In this document: positions 17,166 to 25,798 of the stretch, piece after piece
How positions within the stretch are numbered: position 1 is the stretch's first letter
Layout of the letters: the number at the start of each line of letters is the position of its first letter
Origin: DATEVL01 sp964448245
GTDB taxonomy: Bacteria > Chloroflexota > Anaerolineae > Anaerolineales > E44-bin32
Direction: 5' to 3'
NCBI GenBank assembly: GCA_964448245.1
Contig: CAYUWF010000022.1
Coordinates: forward strand, 1 to 26,900
Length of the DNA stretch: 26,900 bases
The notes under the pieces: generated by a model
What the model was told of the DNA's origin: nothing
Databases searched by the model: none
What the model saw: only the letters and a program-made list of their open reading frames with translations
Made by a program: the position numbers and the translations under genes

Positions 17166-18179
17166 GTGCACAACCTGACGTTCCCGCTTTCGCCCGACGT
17201 CATCCGCGAGCTCACGGTCGGCGACCCCGTCCGCCTGAGCGGCGTCATGCTGACCGGCCGCGACGCGGCCCACAAATGGATGATCGACACCTTCATCAGG
17301 AAAACCCGCGCCCCGGTCGGCGACGACCTCACGGTTGAGCAGTCGATCCGGCCGCTGCTCGCCGGCGGCGCCATCTATCACTGCGGTCCGGTCGTCGGCG
17401 GACTCGACACAAAGGACTATCGTTTCCTAGCCGCCGGCCCGACGACCAGCACGCGCGAGGAGCCGTATCAAGGCGATGTCATGCGCCACTTCCAGGTGCG
17501 GGCGGTGATCGGCAAAGGCGGGATGGGGCCGAAGACGCTGGCCGCCTGCGGCGAAGTCCCGGGCGTCTACCTACACGCCATCGGCGGCGCGGCGACGCTC
17601 ATTGCCCAGACCGTGACGTGTGTCTTGGGCGTCCACAAGCTCGATTTCGGCGTTCCGGAAACGATGTGGGTCATCGAGGGGAAGGACTTCCCGGCGGTCG
17701 TGACGATGGACGCGCACGGCATGAGCCTGCACGCCGAGATCGAAGCGCGCTCGGCGGAACGATTGGCCCAGCTGGTTGGCGCCTCAGCGCTGCGGGAGGC
17801 GAAGCGTGACCACGGACTTTCGCAAGTAGGTCGGCGCGTTGTACCGCGCCCGTCGGGAGCCGGCTGGTGCGCCTGCCGGCGGCCATGCTGGCCAGGGCGC
17901 GCAAGGAGGTGCTGGCCAAGAAGGCGCTTCCGGCGCTGCGCCGCGTCCGCCTGGTGCGTTGGAAGGAAGGCATATGCGCGCAGGTGCTGCACGCCGGGCT
18001 GTACGCTGCCGAGCGTCCGACGATCAAGCGCCTGCACGAGTTCATCCGGGAGCAGGAGCGCCGGCCGGCCGCTATCACGAGATCTACCTGAGCGATCTGC
18101 GGCGTACTTCGCCCAAGAACCTGAAGACGATTCTGCGTCAACGGCTGGCCTAGGGGACGAGCCCGAACGGCATACGTAG
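17166..18179 (+). CDS. fumarate hydratase class I, beta subunit, with spurious C-terminal extension
   Basis: GTG start at 17166 with AGGAGG 5 bases upstream. The first about 210 residues are a complete beta subunit: LTGRDAAHK, IYHCGPVV, GPTTSTREEPYQ, GKGGMG and ETMWVIEGKDFPAVVTMDAH, ending near ERLAQLVGASALREAKRDHG. Class I beta subunits normally stop there. In this sequence the frame stays open for about 125 more codons to 18179, giving an Arg/Cys/Ser-rich tail (for example WPGRARRCWPRRRFRRC) that looks like out-of-frame translation. Frames 1 and 2 of that same stretch encode remnants of a GyrI-like gene, so the tail is best read as run-on into a pseudogene. The functional protein is about 210 residues; whether the tail is made is unknown. 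Confidence 0.85.
   Translation: MHNLTFPLSPDVIRELTVGDPVRLSGVMLTGRDAAHKWMIDTFIRKTRAPVGDDLTVEQSIRPLLAGGAIYHCGPVVGGLDTKDYRFLAAGPTTSTREEPYQGDVMRHFQVRAVIGKGGMGPKTLAACGEVPGVYLHAIGGAATLIAQTVTCVLGVHKLDFGVPETMWVIEGKDFPAVVTMDAHGMSLHAEIEARSAERLAQLVGASALREAKRDHGLSQVGRRVVPRPSGAGWCACRRPCWPGRARRCWPRRRFRRCAASAWCVGRKAYARRCCTPGCTLPSVRRSSACTSSSGSRSAGRPLSRDLPERSAAYFAQEPEDDSASTAGLGDEPERHT
17806..18153 (+). pseudogene. decayed GyrI-like small-molecule-binding protein
   Basis: A GTG at 17806 with GGGAGG 6 bases upstream starts MTTDFRK, then hits TAG at 17827-17829. The same frame resumes as GALYRARREP, matching the usual opening of about 210-residue GyrI-like proteins (K-E-Y-x-x-L-Y-x-P-x-x-x-P). From about 17864 the homology moves to the next frame: LPAAMLARARKEVLAKK, LPALRRVRLVRWKEGICAQV, LHAGLYAAERPTIKRLHEFI. 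Near 18060 it shifts back to the first frame for YHEIYLSDLRRTSPKNLKTI, ending at TAG 18151-18153. About 100 codons of the middle of the domain are absent. One nonsense codon, two frameshifts and an internal deletion make this a pseudogene rather than a sequencing slip. Confidence 0.8.
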
Positions 18180-18227
18180 GGGCACGGCATCCCTCGCTCT
18201 AGCTCGGGACAGGTGCCGTGCCCCTAC
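18176..18227. repeat. inverted repeat GTAGGGGCACGGCA
   Basis: GTAGGGGCACGGCA (18176-18189) and TGCCGTGCCCCTAC (18214-18227) are perfect 14-bp inverted repeats around 24 bases. The element sits between the convergent fumarase/pseudogene unit and the minus-strand gene ending at 18224, whose TAG stop lies inside the right arm. The stop of the extended fumarase beta frame (18177-18179) falls inside the left arm. It may work as a terminator for both directions or may be a dispersed palindrome. This motif class is common between genes in bacterial genomes. Confidence 0.8.
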
Positions 18228-18745
18228 TTTCGTCGCAAGGCGAGGATTTTCTCCAGGTCGAGTACCCCCTCGGCCCCCCAACCGCGCTTGCCCTTTTCGA
18301 CCCCAGGGCGGAAGCGCTCGTACAACGCGTAGGCCTCCACCTCCAGTCGATCCGGGGGAAACGAAGCCGCCAGGGTGCGCATGGCCTGCTCCACGGACCG
18401 CAACCCGTCCCCGAACTTGGCCTGCAGGTAACGACGCACGCTCTCCGGATCCGCCGCATGTCCGCGCTCGGCGGCCCGGATCCCGTCCGGCGTGACCAGC
18501 GCCGGGAGCGACCGCCCCATCAGGCTGACAAAAACCAGGCCCGCCTCGGTTTCCGCCCCGGCCTGCTCGGTCTCGGATCGCTTACGTGGATGGTAGATCC
18601 CCAGGAGCTGGCCCTTGGTCTGCGCGGTGTAGCCTGCCAGTGCCTTGCCGAGCGTCAGCGCCGCCGGCTCGTCGAACCCGAGCCGCTCGGCAACGATCGC
18701 CGACCACAGCGTCAGCACCGGCGCCCGATTGATCGCGATTCTCAT
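18224..18745 (-). CDS. conserved-looking protein of unknown function
   Basis: 173 residues from the ATG at 18743-18745, with GAGGAAGG just upstream. The frame continues upstream to 18958, but that part is antisense-like and overlaps the neighbouring gene. The N-terminus MRIAINRAPVLTLWSAIVAE, then GFDEPAALTLGKALAGY, has the regular helical pattern of a conserved domain. The middle has YLQAKFGDGLRSVEQAMRTL and the C-terminus GVLDLEKILALRRK. It appears soluble and helical with no membrane segment and no catalytic motif I recognise. It lies 44 bp after the glycosidase-like gene on the same strand, so cotranscription is likely. Confidence 0.65.
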   Translation of the reverse strand: MRIAINRAPVLTLWSAIVAERLGFDEPAALTLGKALAGYTAQTKGQLLGIYHPRKRSETEQAGAETEAGLVFVSLMGRSLPALVTPDGIRAAERGHAADPESVRRYLQAKFGDGLRSVEQAMRTLAASFPPDRLEVEAYALYERFRPGVEKGKRGWGAEGVLDLEKILALRRK

Positions 18746-18789
18746 CGCCTTCCTCGCCGATGCGGCGGCGTCCAACCCCCGCACCTCGG

Positions 18790-19629
18790 CTAGCTGGCTG
18801 GCACCGCTGCCGGCGGGCCGTCCCACTGGAACTCGGCCAGGACGACGAGCTGATCCGGCGATGCCTGATCCAGGCACCAGACACCAACGCCAGCGCAACA
18901 GGCGAGGGCCCTGGCTTTCTCGAAGAACTGCTTGAGCTGTGCCGGGCTCGCCTGCCATCCACGGTCGGGATAGGTCGGTCCGATGGGAGTCATCGGGAGC
19001 GGGCGGATGCTCTGATACTCGGCCGCCGATACCTCAAGCTGGGCCGCCCCGGCGTGCAGCCGATTGTCACGGATCCAGTAAACCTGCGGCGACCAGTTTT
19101 CCATGTACGGCGCGAAGGCTCGGGTGGGAAAATCGTTGGCGCGGCTCAGGGGAAATCGGTAGGAGCACAGGCTCAGCTCAACCTGGGAGTCGCCCTGCAG
19201 CCCCAGGGTATAGACCTCGGCCCGAGCCGCCCTCTCGAGGCCTTTCCGGTATTCCTTCTCGGCATCGATCTGATACCCAACTATTTCGTACTTCGCGCGG
19301 ATCGGGACCGTGGCCGCCCCCTCCTGCTGAGCGATTCGTTTCGAGGGGGAAAACACCCTGCCGCGATAGAGGCCTCCGTAGGTGTACCCCCAGCCGGCGA
19401 CGCGGATGCCCGCCCCCCGCAGCGCCGCCACGGTTTCCGGCAGAAGCGCCGCATTCTGCCTTTCCGGCGGGACCGATCTCGGATTCTCCCACGTCTCGCT
19501 CCGGTCGTCGACGATCTTTAGGCTGACCCACGCCAGCCCCAGGTCCCTGGCCTCTTGTGCTTGGAGCTGCGGCTGGCCGCCCCTCCAATTCCGAAGCTGC
19601 CAGACCATCGCGCCTTTTCCTTCGAGCAT
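18790..19629 (-). CDS. possible glycoside-hydrolase-like (TIM-barrel) protein
   Basis: 279 residues from the ATG at 19627-19629 (GGGAAGAGG upstream); an internal ATG at 19606-19608 is an alternative. Features that suggest a barrel enzyme are alternating strand-like blocks: LGLAWVSLKIVDD, GIRVAGWGYTYGG, YEIVGYQIDAEKEY (acidic residues after a strand, as in lysozyme-like GH25 and Rv2525c-like domains), FAPYMENWSPQVYW and LPMTPIGPTYPDRGW. It lacks an obvious signal peptide. The assignment to a glycosidase superfamily is from overall pattern only and is tentative. A DtxR-box-like site lies about 160 bp upstream. Confidence 0.5.
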   Translation of the reverse strand: MLEGKGAMVWQLRNWRGGQPQLQAQEARDLGLAWVSLKIVDDRSETWENPRSVPPERQNAALLPETVAALRGAGIRVAGWGYTYGGLYRGRVFSPSKRIAQQEGAATVPIRAKYEIVGYQIDAEKEYRKGLERAARAEVYTLGLQGDSQVELSLCSYRFPLSRANDFPTRAFAPYMENWSPQVYWIRDNRLHAGAAQLEVSAAEYQSIRPLPMTPIGPTYPDRGWQASPAQLKQFFEKARALACCAGVGVWCLDQASPDQLVVLAEFQWDGPPAAVPAS

Positions 19630-19785
19630 CGCTATGCCTCTTCCCGTTTGTGGTCGACTCGCTCGAGAGCAGCCGGCGAATCGACCGCGGCCTTGCCAGC
19701 GCGAATCGCCTCGGACCGCCTCACCGTCCGACCTGGGCTGGAAAGCAAGCCTCCCAGGCCTGATCGTCCTTCATGCCGTGTTTAC

Positions 19786-19800
19786 TTTAGGCGAGCCTTA
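19786..19800. promoter_or_regulatory. possible second DtxR-box-like site
   Basis: TTAGGC-GA-GCCTTA (19787-19800) is an inverted repeat with one mismatch and resembles TTAGGC/GCCTAA iron-regulator half-sites. It overlaps the stop codon of the phosphatase gene and lies about 160 bp upstream of the minus-strand gene starting at 19629. It is weaker than the operator at 11747-11762. I list it only because a DtxR-type regulator is encoded nearby. Confidence 0.25.
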
Positions 19801-20199
19801 CCGCGGCACTCGGGTCTTAAGGATGTGCGCGACTGCCGCCCCGGTCCGGTCGACGCCGGCGCTGCAGTGCACCAGCAGCGGAGGCGGCAGCTCGCGGAAG
19901 GCCTTCCACACGACCGGCAGGTCTGCCTCCGGGATCGGCGGCGACTGCAGGTCGCGGACGGGAAGATGACTCACGGCGAGGCCGGCGCGGCGATAGGTGC
20001 CAAGCAGTCCCTCCGGCAGGTCCCGATAGTAGGCGAGCTGCTCTTCGTCCAACAGGCAGAGGATCGAGCGGAGGCCGAGCGCTTTGGCGTCGGCGAGCCA
20101 GCCTTCGACTTCGCTTGCCGCCACCAGCCCTCCGCCCTCACCGCGGTAGCCGGGTCGTGCCGACCGAGCCAGCTGCCCGGGAATCACCCATTCGATCAT
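19798..20199 (-). CDS. dual-specificity/tyrosine phosphatase-like protein
   Basis: 133 residues from the ATG at 20197-20199. The P-loop HCSAGVDRTG (His111-Cys112 to Arg118) is the HCxxGxxR signature of cysteine-based protein phosphatases; Cys112 forms the phosphocysteine and Arg118 binds phosphate. An upstream Asp in LPVRDLQSPP (about Asp83) is placed as the general acid. The compact size fits the small dual-specificity type. It follows ccmD on the same strand with a long palindrome between. A link with the Ser/Thr kinase at the window's left edge is possible but 20 kb away and not supported by the sequence. Confidence 0.85.
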   Translation of the reverse strand: MIEWVIPGQLARSARPGYRGEGGGLVAASEVEGWLADAKALGLRSILCLLDEEQLAYYRDLPEGLLGTYRRAGLAVSHLPVRDLQSPPIPEADLPVVWKAFRELPPPLLVHCSAGVDRTGAAVAHILKTRVPR

Positions 20200-20209
20200 C
20201 GTGTCCTCG

Positions 20210-20242
20210 AGCTCCCCGCGAGCTTGGAGCTCGCGGGGAGCT
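20210..20242. repeat. 33-bp palindrome (copy 2)
   Basis: AGCTCCCCGCGAGCT (20210-20224) and AGCTCGCGGGGAGCT (20228-20242) are exact 15-bp inverted repeats with a TGG loop, followed on the plus strand by TTCTCC. It is closely related to the palindrome at 6685-6717 (same CCGCGAGCT core), with compensating differences in both arms. It lies between ccmD and the phosphatase gene. Confidence 0.85.
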
Positions 20243-20248
20243 TTCTCC

Positions 20249-20416
20249 TCAAGGCTTCCGGAGAGCCTCCAGGTCGCTAAGCGCGGCTAGATCGCGCCGG
20301 GCATTGCGCGTGCGGATCCACAAACTGAGGACGTAGAGCGCCATCGCCCCCAGGATGACGGCAAAACCAAGGATCATGTAGTTCAGTGTGTCGGCGGGCG
20401 CATCTTGCAGGAACAT
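20249..20416 (-). CDS. ccmD: CcmD-like small haem exporter subunit
   Basis: 55 residues from the ATG at 20414-20416, with AGGAGAGG upstream. A single membrane helix (LNYMILGFAVILGAMALYVL) is followed by a basic segment SLWIRTRNARRDLAALSDLE. This is the expected build of CcmD, the small protein that binds CcmABC and helps release holo-CcmE. Sequence conservation in CcmD is poor, so the call rests on size, topology and position 35 bp after ccmC. Confidence 0.7.
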   Translation of the reverse strand: MFLQDAPADTLNYMILGFAVILGAMALYVLSLWIRTRNARRDLAALSDLEALRKP

Positions 20417-20451
20417 CGGCCTCTCCTTATCTCGTGCCGCAGGAAACCGGC

Positions 20452-21150
20452 TCAGCCGGCGATCCGCAACTTGAGCTGCTCGATCTGCTGGTGCAGCCCT
20501 TCCAGCCGAACACGGTGCCACAGCAACGTGGCATAGACAAAGGTGAACGTCAGCAGACTGAACATGAAGCTCTGCAGCATGCGCGGTGTCATGTCGAACG
20601 TGCCCTGGGCCGTCGGGTCGCCGCTGCCGATCACCACCGGATGGATCGTGCGGAACAGGCGGATCGAGAGGAAGGTCAGGGGGACGCTGAGAAAGCCGAC
20701 GATGGCGTAGACCGCCCCGAAGCGCGCCCGGCGATCCGGGTCTTCGATCCCCTGACGAAGGAGCATGTAGGCGATGTAGACCAGCTCCATGACCGTCGCC
20801 GTCACCAGCCGCGGATCCCAGGTCCACCAGGTGTTCCAGATCGGGCGCGCCCAGATCGAGCCGCTGACGATGTTGACGAAGGTGAAGACCACCCCGATCT
20901 CGACCGACGACACCGCCAGGCGGTCCCAGCGCCGGTCGCCGCGCGCCAGGTAGATCACGCCGGCGATAGCCGTGATCAGGAAAGCCAGCATCCCGACCCA
21001 GCCGGCGGCGACATGGAAGTAGAAGACGCGCTGCACCTCCCCCATCACCGCTTCGCGCGGGGCGTAGAAGAGCACCAGATACAGCGCCACGGCGAACAAC
21101 GCCGCCGTGACCCAACTCAGAATGCGCAAGCCTCTCGGTGTCGGTACCAT
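20452..21150 (-). CDS. ccmC: haem exporter/handling protein CcmC
   Basis: 232 residues from the ATG at 21148-21150, with AGGAGGG upstream; the frame is open further upstream but there translates repeats. Six hydrophobic segments are visible. The tryptophan-rich haem-handling motif WNTWWTWDPRLVTA (about 105-118) is diagnostic, with the flanking histidines in YFHVAAGW (His46) and FRTIHPVV. CcmC loads haem onto CcmE on the outer face of the cytoplasmic membrane. It is separated from ccmB by 261 bp carrying a large palindrome, and ccmD follows directly. Confidence 0.95.
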   Translation of the reverse strand: MVPTPRGLRILSWVTAALFAVALYLVLFYAPREAVMGEVQRVFYFHVAAGWVGMLAFLITAIAGVIYLARGDRRWDRLAVSSVEIGVVFTFVNIVSGSIWARPIWNTWWTWDPRLVTATVMELVYIAYMLLRQGIEDPDRRARFGAVYAIVGFLSVPLTFLSIRLFRTIHPVVIGSGDPTAQGTFDMTPRMLQSFMFSLLTFTFVYATLLWHRVRLEGLHQQIEQLKLRIAG

Positions 21151-21257
21151 CAGACCCTCCTTCGACGTCCGGTTGAGTATGGCTTCCCGCGTACCCCCAC
21201 CCCTGCCTGAAGCGGTCCCTCGATCGAAGACACGAGGCAGGGGGAGGGAGAGTTGAC

Positions 21258-21296
21258 AGAGGGGATGGGGGTGGCAAAGCCACCCCCATCCCCTCT
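21258..21296. repeat. 18-bp-stem hairpin GGGGGTGGC-AAA-GCCACCCCC (copy 1)
   Basis: AGAGGGGATGGGGGTGGC (21258-21275) and GCCACCCCCATCCCCTCT (21279-21296) form a perfect 18-bp stem with an AAA loop, in the 261-bp space between ccmB and ccmC. It is flanked on both sides by C-rich/G-rich tracts: CCCCCACCCCTGCC and GGCAGGGGGAGGG on the left, CCACCCCTCCCCC and GGGGGAGGGG on the right. The same core and flanks recur at 26385-26421. Confidence 0.9.
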
Positions 21297-21411
21297 TGAG
21301 ATTACCACCCCTCCCCCGCACGACCGCTCACCAGATCAGGGCTCTCCATCGGGGGAGGGGTAAGGGGTGAGGGAGGTCGGCCGGATTGACAGGTGGCGCT
21401 CGCCGGTTCCA

Positions 21412-22114
21412 TCACTCCTCCACCACGTAGTCGAACACCCACCAGGCCACGACCAGGAAGATGACGTCATAGGCGACCAGCAGGCGAATCCAGGTGTCGA
21501 TGTCTTCCAGCGGAACCCCTTGCAGCAGGCCGGTGCTGGCCTTGACGGCGGGGATCAGAACCGGCAGCACGACAGGGAAGAGCAGGATGGGCAGCAGGAC
21601 GTCGCGGGTGCGGGCCTGCACCGCCATCGCCGCCAGCAAAGTTCCGACGGCGACGTAGCCGATCGTCCCCAGGGCGATCACACCCAGCAGTCCCGGGACG
21701 AAGAGGTTGACGTTGTACAGGATGCTGTACACCGGCAGGACGATCGCCACGACGATCCAGAGAAAGGCCAGGTTGGCGCCGACCTTGCCGAAGTAGATGG
21801 CGCTGCGGTCCACCGGCGCCAGCAGCAGCCCGTCCAGGCAGCCCTGGTCCTTCTCGACGGCCATCGAACGGTTCAGGCCCAGCGTTCCGGCGAAGACGAA
21901 AGTCACCCACAGCACCCCGGCGGTGATCGTGGAGCGCGTGCGCAGGTCGAGCTCGAGGGCGAAGTTGAAGATCAGCAGGACGAGCAGGGCGAAGACGAGC
22001 ATCGCTCCGACCAGCTCGCGGCTGCGCAGCTCGGCCGCCAGGTCCTTCCAGACGACGGCCGAGGCCGCCCGCAGGAAAGCGGAACCCGCGCGGGAGCGAG
22101 TCCCCGGGCCGGCC

Positions 22115-22122
<8 letters not shown>
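21412..22122 (-). CDS. ccmB: haem exporter membrane protein CcmB
   Basis: 236 residues starting at GTG 22120-22122, overlapping the ccmA stop by 8 bases, with CGGAG 7 bases upstream. Six membrane segments are visible. FAGTLGLNRSMAVEKDQGCL followed by DGLLLAPVDRSAIYFGK is the conserved CcmB block after the second helix, and LLPILLFPVVLPVLIPAV is the conserved fourth-helix region. CcmB is the permease partner of the CcmA ATPase in the complex that releases haem-loaded CcmE. Confidence 0.95.
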
Positions 22123-22823
<701 letters not shown>

Positions 22824-22831
<8 letters not shown>

Positions 22832-24701
22832 GGCCAGTCGCAGTCTGCGCCCGCCGCACGAGCTCGGCGCGCCGGGCCTGGTACGCCGCCGCGTCGATCC
22901 TCCCCGCGGCGAAATCGTTGTCGAGCGAAGCAATCGCCCATAGAGCGCTGCCCTCGTCCCCGGCGGCGGCCGGCTCGTCCGGAACTGCGCCGCGCCTCGG
23001 GCGGAACCAGATCAGCCCGACGCCGACCAAGGCCAGGAGAAGCGCCGCCGCGCCGAAGACGACCGGCTGGACCCCGGAGGCGCTCGGGGCGCCTGCCGAC
23101 GGCCGTCCACGGATCGTCAGCGCGATCTCCTCGCCGGCCTGCGCCGGGCCGCGCTCGTAGCTGTGGAGCGACGCCCCGGAGATCTGGCGTAAACCCATGT
23201 CGGTAAAACCTTCCCCGACAATCTGCGGTCCGTCGCCGGACACCATGGCGACGGTCGCCGCCACCGGATACGACGGCTGCCGCACGATCGCCAGGCTCCC
23301 GTCGTACGGCAGGTTGTAGCTGAAGACCAGCTCGCTGGTGTTCTCCCCGGGGATGAGCTCGCGCCGATCGCGAAAACCGGTCGACGTGCGCTCGAAGCGA
23401 TCACCGACCGTCCCGCCGTCGAGGCTCAACCCCGTCGCCCCCTCCGGCAGGGCGACCTCGATGACGCCCTCGTCCCCGCCGTACACCGTGCGATCGCCCA
23501 GGTTCGAAAGCAGCCAGAGTTCGACAATTTGCGCCACGTCTTCGGCCGGGAAATCGAACAGCAGATGGAGACGGCTGACCTGGACGGCCGCTGTCTCGGA
23601 GGTCGTCTCATATATGGTTAGGGGGAGATCGAGCTCCGCCGAATCGAGCGGAAGCTCACCGATGTCGCTGGCATACAGAACGCCCTGATAGTCGGTGGTG
23701 ACGACGTAGGCACGGCCCAAGGCCGGCTCGAGGGCCTCGAAGATGAAATTCCCGTCCGCGCCGACCGAAGTCGAGTCGGTATGGACCTCCTGGTCGCCGT
23801 CAAAACCGTGCAGGGTCACCTCCAGATCGGGAGGCGCGCCGGCGCCCGCCGTTCCATTGCGCACCTGCCCCGTGACCGTGCCCAGGCCCGAGACCACTTC
23901 CCCCATCGGGGTTCCGGCCTCGGCCGGCCCGGTGGCCGCTGCTGCCCCTTCGACGATGGTCGCGGTGGGCCCTGCGCTCGTCGTGGCAGCCGGCCCTGGC
24001 GTGGCCGCCGCAGCCGAGGCCGTCCCGGACAGCGCCAGTGATCGGACGTAGGCCGCCAACGCCCATCGCTCCTCATCGCTCAAGGTCTCGGCGTAGCCCG
24101 GCATCTCCTCGCCGACCCCGCCGGTGACGGCGCCGTAGAGCGCGAGCAGCGAGCGGCTTGCCAGAAAATCCGACGACGTCAGATCGAGGAGGGCCACGTC
24201 GCCCTGGCCGAGATCGCCATGGCATTCGGCGCACGACTGCGCAAACAGGCTGCGCCCGGCCTCGATCTGTTGCGCCGGCAGGCCGAGGGAGAGGGCGTAC
24301 CCCACGACGTCCCAGCGCTGGTTGTCATCGAGGCTGGTGAAACCGGGCATGAAGGAGTCGATGCGGCCTTCGGTGACGATGCCGTACCAGTCCTGCGGGA
24401 TGGCGCGCTGGGCGACCTCGGTTTCTCTCAACGCCGTCGGCGGATTGGGGAGGGCGGCCGCCTGCGGCCCCTGGCCGTCGCCGGTTTCACCGTGACAGGG
24501 GGCGCACTTCTCGGCGAAGATCCGTTTCCCCGCGGCGAGGTCGGGCGTCCGCTGCGGGACGACCAAGGGCGCCGCTGTCGGAGAAAAGCCGAGGCCCTGC
24601 GCCTGCGCCGTCGCCAGGCCGGGGGGAGGCGTGATGTCGCCAGCGAGGGAGCACGCGCCGAGAGCCAGGGCAGCTGCCAGCAGCAGGGCAACGCGCCTCA
24701 C
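22824..24701 (-). CDS. di-haem cytochrome c lipoprotein with C-terminal membrane anchor
   Basis: 625 residues starting at GTG 24699-24701 (GTGA overlap with the preceding gene). A lipoprotein signal ends at LALGAC (Cys17). Two class I cytochrome c domains follow: CAPCH (66-70) with a later SFMPGF Met, and CAECH (157-161) with EMPGYAETL. A Pro/Ala/Thr-rich linker (about 235-290) leads to a carboxypeptidase-regulatory-like beta domain (TVTGQVRNGT, DGNFIFEAL) and a further beta-rich region. A membrane helix (VVFGAAALLLALVGVGLIWF) and a short tail SLDNDFAAGRIDAAAYQARR finish it. It is probably an outward-facing electron carrier matured by the surrounding ccm genes. The tail motif resembles one in the adjacent CcmI-like protein. 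Confidence 0.85.
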
Positions 24702-25153
24702 TGACTTGCCCCCGGCACAGGCTGACCGCAGCGTGAGCAGAAGCGGTCCTCGAGGACCAGCGGGTTGCGGCAGTTGCCACAGAACCCGGCGGCCCGCTTC
24801 CGCAACTGGGCCACGCGCGCTTCCAGATCGCCGTCCTTCGACGCCGACGAGGCTGCGGCGAAGGCCGGCGCGGCGGCGCGCAGTTCATCGATCTCGCGCA
24901 GGAGAGCGGCGCCCTGACTGACGCGCGCCGCCCGCTGGGCCTGATAGTCCGCCGGCTCGATCTTCCCCATGGCGTAGTCCATGTCGATCTCGTGCAGCAG
25001 GTCCAGCGTTTGATCCTGCTCGGCTCTAAGAGTCGAGAGGCGACGCTCGCTTGCATCCGGTTCGCGGCTGCGGCCTTCCACCAGGGGGCGGGCAATATAG
25101 GCCACCGCCACGGCGGCCAGCCCGAGGACGACGAGCAGCGGCGCCAGCTCCAT
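24698..25153 (-). CDS. CcmI-like membrane protein with C-terminal zinc ribbon
   Basis: 151 residues from the ATG at 25151-25153. One N-terminal membrane helix (LLVVLGLAAVAVAYIA) is followed by a helical segment typical of CcmI N-termini (LDLLHEIDMDYAMGKIEPAD then YQAQR). A linker leads to a C-terminal zinc ribbon with C125, C128, C139 and C142 (FCGNCRN and FCSRCGQ). CcmI proteins hold apocytochromes for haem ligation; here the large TPR part is replaced by the zinc ribbon. It overlaps the cytochrome gene by 4 bases and starts 1 bp after the thioredoxin-like gene. Confidence 0.75.
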   Translation of the reverse strand: MELAPLLVVLGLAAVAVAYIARPLVEGRSREPDASERRLSTLRAEQDQTLDLLHEIDMDYAMGKIEPADYQAQRAARVSQGAALLREIDELRAAAPAFAAASSASKDGDLEARVAQLRKRAAGFCGNCRNPLVLEDRFCSRCGQPVPGASQ

Positions 25154-25154
25154 C

Positions 25155-25724
25155 TCAGGCCTCGCCGCGGGCGGCCTCGATGGCGTCGATGATCTCCTGC
25201 AGCGACAGGTAGGGGCCGATCTTCACCGAGACGATCGTCCCATCCGACGCCACGACGTAGCTCTCGGGCACGCCTCGGATGCGGAACGCCTGGGAGATGC
25301 GGGTCCCCAGATCAGGGCCGTTGGGGTAGGTGATGCCGAAGCGGGCCAGGTAAGCCCTGGCTTCCCGTTCGGTGTCGACGTAGTCGACGCCGAGGAAGAC
25401 GACGCCGTCGTCCTTGACCATCTGATAGGCCTGCTCGAGTTCCGCCGCCTCTTGCTCGCACGGCTTGCACCACGAGGCCCAGAAGTTGACGAGCAGCACC
25501 TTGCCTTGTAGATCCCTGGAGGCGATGGTCTCGCCGTCGAAGGTGGTCAGCGTGAACTCGGGCATGCGCGCGCCGACGCCGACCGGACCCTGCTGCCGCC
25601 GGATCAGGCCGAAGCCCAGCAAGGCCATCAGGCCCAGCACACCCACCCAGACCGCGGCCGTGCCCCAGCGGCGGTTGGGGCCGGCGGAGGATTCTTGCGG
25701 TTGCGTCTCGGTCATGATCTCCAT
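25155..25724 (-). CDS. TlpA/CcmG-type membrane thioredoxin
   Basis: 189 residues; ATG at 25722-25724, with MTETQ at 25713-25715 as an alternative start with GGAG nearby. A membrane helix at about 23-41 anchors an extracytoplasmic thioredoxin fold: GARMPEFTLTTFDGETI, LLVNFWASWCKPCE (active-site Cys86 and Cys89), DGVVFLGVDYVDTE and the cis-Pro region IRGVPESYVV. It reduces the CXXCH cysteines of apocytochromes before haem attachment, as CcmG/ResA do. It lies between ccmH and the ccmI-like gene. Confidence 0.92.
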   Translation of the reverse strand: MEIMTETQPQESSAGPNRRWGTAAVWVGVLGLMALLGFGLIRRQQGPVGVGARMPEFTLTTFDGETIASRDLQGKVLLVNFWASWCKPCEQEAAELEQAYQMVKDDGVVFLGVDYVDTEREARAYLARFGITYPNGPDLGTRISQAFRIRGVPESYVVASDGTIVSVKIGPYLSLQEIIDAIEAARGEA

Positions 25725-25798
25725 CGCAGTGTGCGGCCCCGGCGTGTCCGCCGCCCCGTCGCGCGCGCCGCCTCAGCCACCCCCAGCGCGGAAACTGG

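Noticed and set aside
17839..18153. Independent short gene in the first frame of the GyrI-like remnant
   Set aside because: Only its beginning and last 30 codons resemble the family. The middle is out of frame and a stop lies just upstream, so it is part of a pseudogene.
20249..21289. A 346-codon minus-strand frame spanning ccmD and ccmC
   Set aside because: Only the last 55 codons are protein-like (ccmD). The rest is out of frame across ccmC, which is clear in another frame.
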